Shown: one piece after another, positions 6,964 to 7,580 of the stretch | How positions within the stretch are numbered: the stretch's first letter is position 1 | Layout of the letters: every line of letters begins with the position of its first letter | Assembly (NCBI GenBank): GCA_947177595.1 | Contig: CAMWUZ010000080.1 | Coordinates: forward strand, 1 to 7,580 | Origin: an uncultured Porphyromonadaceae bacterium | Lineage (GTDB): Bacteria > Bacteroidota > Bacteroidia > Bacteroidales > Muribaculaceae | Length of the DNA stretch: 7,580 nucleotides | Reading direction: 5' to 3' | Translations under genes and position numbers: made by a program | Notes under the pieces: generated by a model | Told to the model about the DNA's origin: nothing | Database searches by the model: none | What the model saw: the letters and a program-made list of their open reading frames with translations, nothing else

Positions 6964-6995
6964 TTTGCAACTCAAACAAAGGTTGATTAATTTTG
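6964..6995 (+). promoter_or_regulatory. Candidate Bacteroidota-type promoter for the LysE-family gene
   Basis: TTTG at 6964-6967 and TAATTTTG at 6988-6995 match the -33 TTTG and -7 TAnnTTTG elements described for the Bacteroides primary sigma factor. The 20-base spacing is within the usual 19-21. Transcription would begin near 7000-7004, giving a leader of only some 12-16 bases before the ATG at 7016. A second -7 match (TACATTTG, 6999-7006) lies 11 bases downstream but has no TTTG at the right distance. The site falls in the 56-base gap after rodA, where no terminator is seen. Confidence 0.55.
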
Positions 6996-7015
6996 CATTA
7001 CATTTGCACTGAGCA

Positions 7016-7580
7016 ATGGAGAGCTTAGTTTACATAGTCCTTACCGGTATTCTCATCGGAGTTCTTGTTTCCGCCCCGATGGGTCCTATCGGCGTACTCG
7101 TCATTCAGCGGACTATGAACAAAGGACGCTCGGCTGCATTCTTCACCGGTGTCGGTGCATCCCTGTCCGACTTGATTTATTGCTTGCTTACCGGACTCGG
7201 ACTCTCTTTTGTCACAGACTTTATAGAATCCAATCAGAATGTACTCCAGATAATCGGTAGTCTCGTTCTGATCATATATGGAATTTACCTTTTCCGGAAC
7301 AACCCCTCCCGCTCTCTTAAAACTCCAGCAGAACCGGCAAATACCTATTGGAGAGATTTCGTTACCGGATTTCTCTTCACATTCTCTAACCCGTTGATTC
7401 TTTTCTTTATCATCGGTCTATTTGCCAGATTTAACTTTCTCGATACCCATTATCGCATTTACCATTATATTATTGGCTATACATGCATCATCATCGGAGC
7501 AATCGGATGGTGGTTTCTCATAACTTTTTTTGTAAACAAAGTCAGGGCACATTTCAACCTCAGGTCAATGTGGCTTGTAA
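7016..7580 (+). CDS. LysE/RhtB-family amino-acid exporter-like membrane protein, 3' end outside the window
   Basis: The frame stays open from the ATG at 7016 to the window end: 188 residues are visible, close to the family's usual 200-220, so only a short tail is missing. The N-terminus shows the LysE-family pattern: a first membrane segment (about 5-20) leading into APMGPIGVLVIQRTMNKGR (20-38), then GVGASLSDLIYCLLTGLGLSF (45-65). Further segments lie at about 76-93, 116-136 with the family-like FTFSNP, and 150-174. Such proteins export amino acids or related small molecules by proton exchange; the substrate cannot be told here. It lies 56 bases after rodA with its own promoter-like sequence, so it is probably not an elongasome part. 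Its start has no Shine-Dalgarno. Confidence 0.9.
   Translation, partial: MESLVYIVLTGILIGVLVSAPMGPIGVLVIQRTMNKGRSAAFFTGVGASLSDLIYCLLTGLGLSFVTDFIESNQNVLQIIGSLVLIIYGIYLFRNNPSRSLKTPAEPANTYWRDFVTGFLFTFSNPLILFFIIGLFARFNFLDTHYRIYHYIIGYTCIIIGAIGWWFLITFFVNKVRAHFNLRSMWLV

Noticed and set aside
6948..6990. Weak inverted repeats after rodA as a terminator
   Set aside because: Stems are only four to five A/T-rich pairs, with no U tract in the right place.
1..7580. Mobile element, phage, toxin-antitoxin, defence or CRISPR signals
   Set aside because: None seen: no transposase or integrase motifs, no long terminal inverted repeats, no spaced repeats, and every gene is a co-directional housekeeping or transporter gene.

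Overview
The window reads as a piece of a Bacteroidota chromosome, most likely order Bacteroidales. Three things suggest this: the protein sequences, the gene order (purH next to the rod-shape operon), and start regions that mostly lack Shine-Dalgarno sequences but include a promoter-like TTTG / TAnnTTTG pair. The family cannot be fixed from sequence reading alone; a gut Muribaculaceae-like organism is a guess. All six genes lie on the + strand and are tightly packed, with no intergenic gap over 70 bases and no RNA gene, mobile element or CRISPR array.

Layout: 2-1156 is the 3' three quarters of purH (last two steps of IMP synthesis). After a 37-base AT-rich gap comes mreB (1194-2213). A 67-base leader follows, holding a hairpin, a GGAGG and a possible four-codon ORF, and then mreC (2281-3138), mreD (3145-3666), mrdA encoding PBP2 (3650-5512) and rodA (about 5493-6959). 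The last three are joined by a 17-base and a 20-base overlap. After a 56-base gap with a promoter-like sequence, a LysE-family transporter gene starts at 7016 and runs off the window.

Function: mreB-mreC-mreD-mrdA-rodA is the elongasome. MreB filaments on the inner face of the membrane guide MreC/MreD, which activate the RodA glycosyltransferase and PBP2 transpeptidase pair that builds side-wall peptidoglycan. No promoter is evident between purH and mreB, so the cluster may be read partly from a purH promoter outside the window.

This is core, known machinery and I see no wholly new system. Points worth a second look are a Cys/His cluster beside the PBP2 active site that could bind metal, a RodA enlarged by about four membrane helices, the unusual mreC leader, and a single UAG separating in-frame mreC and mreD.
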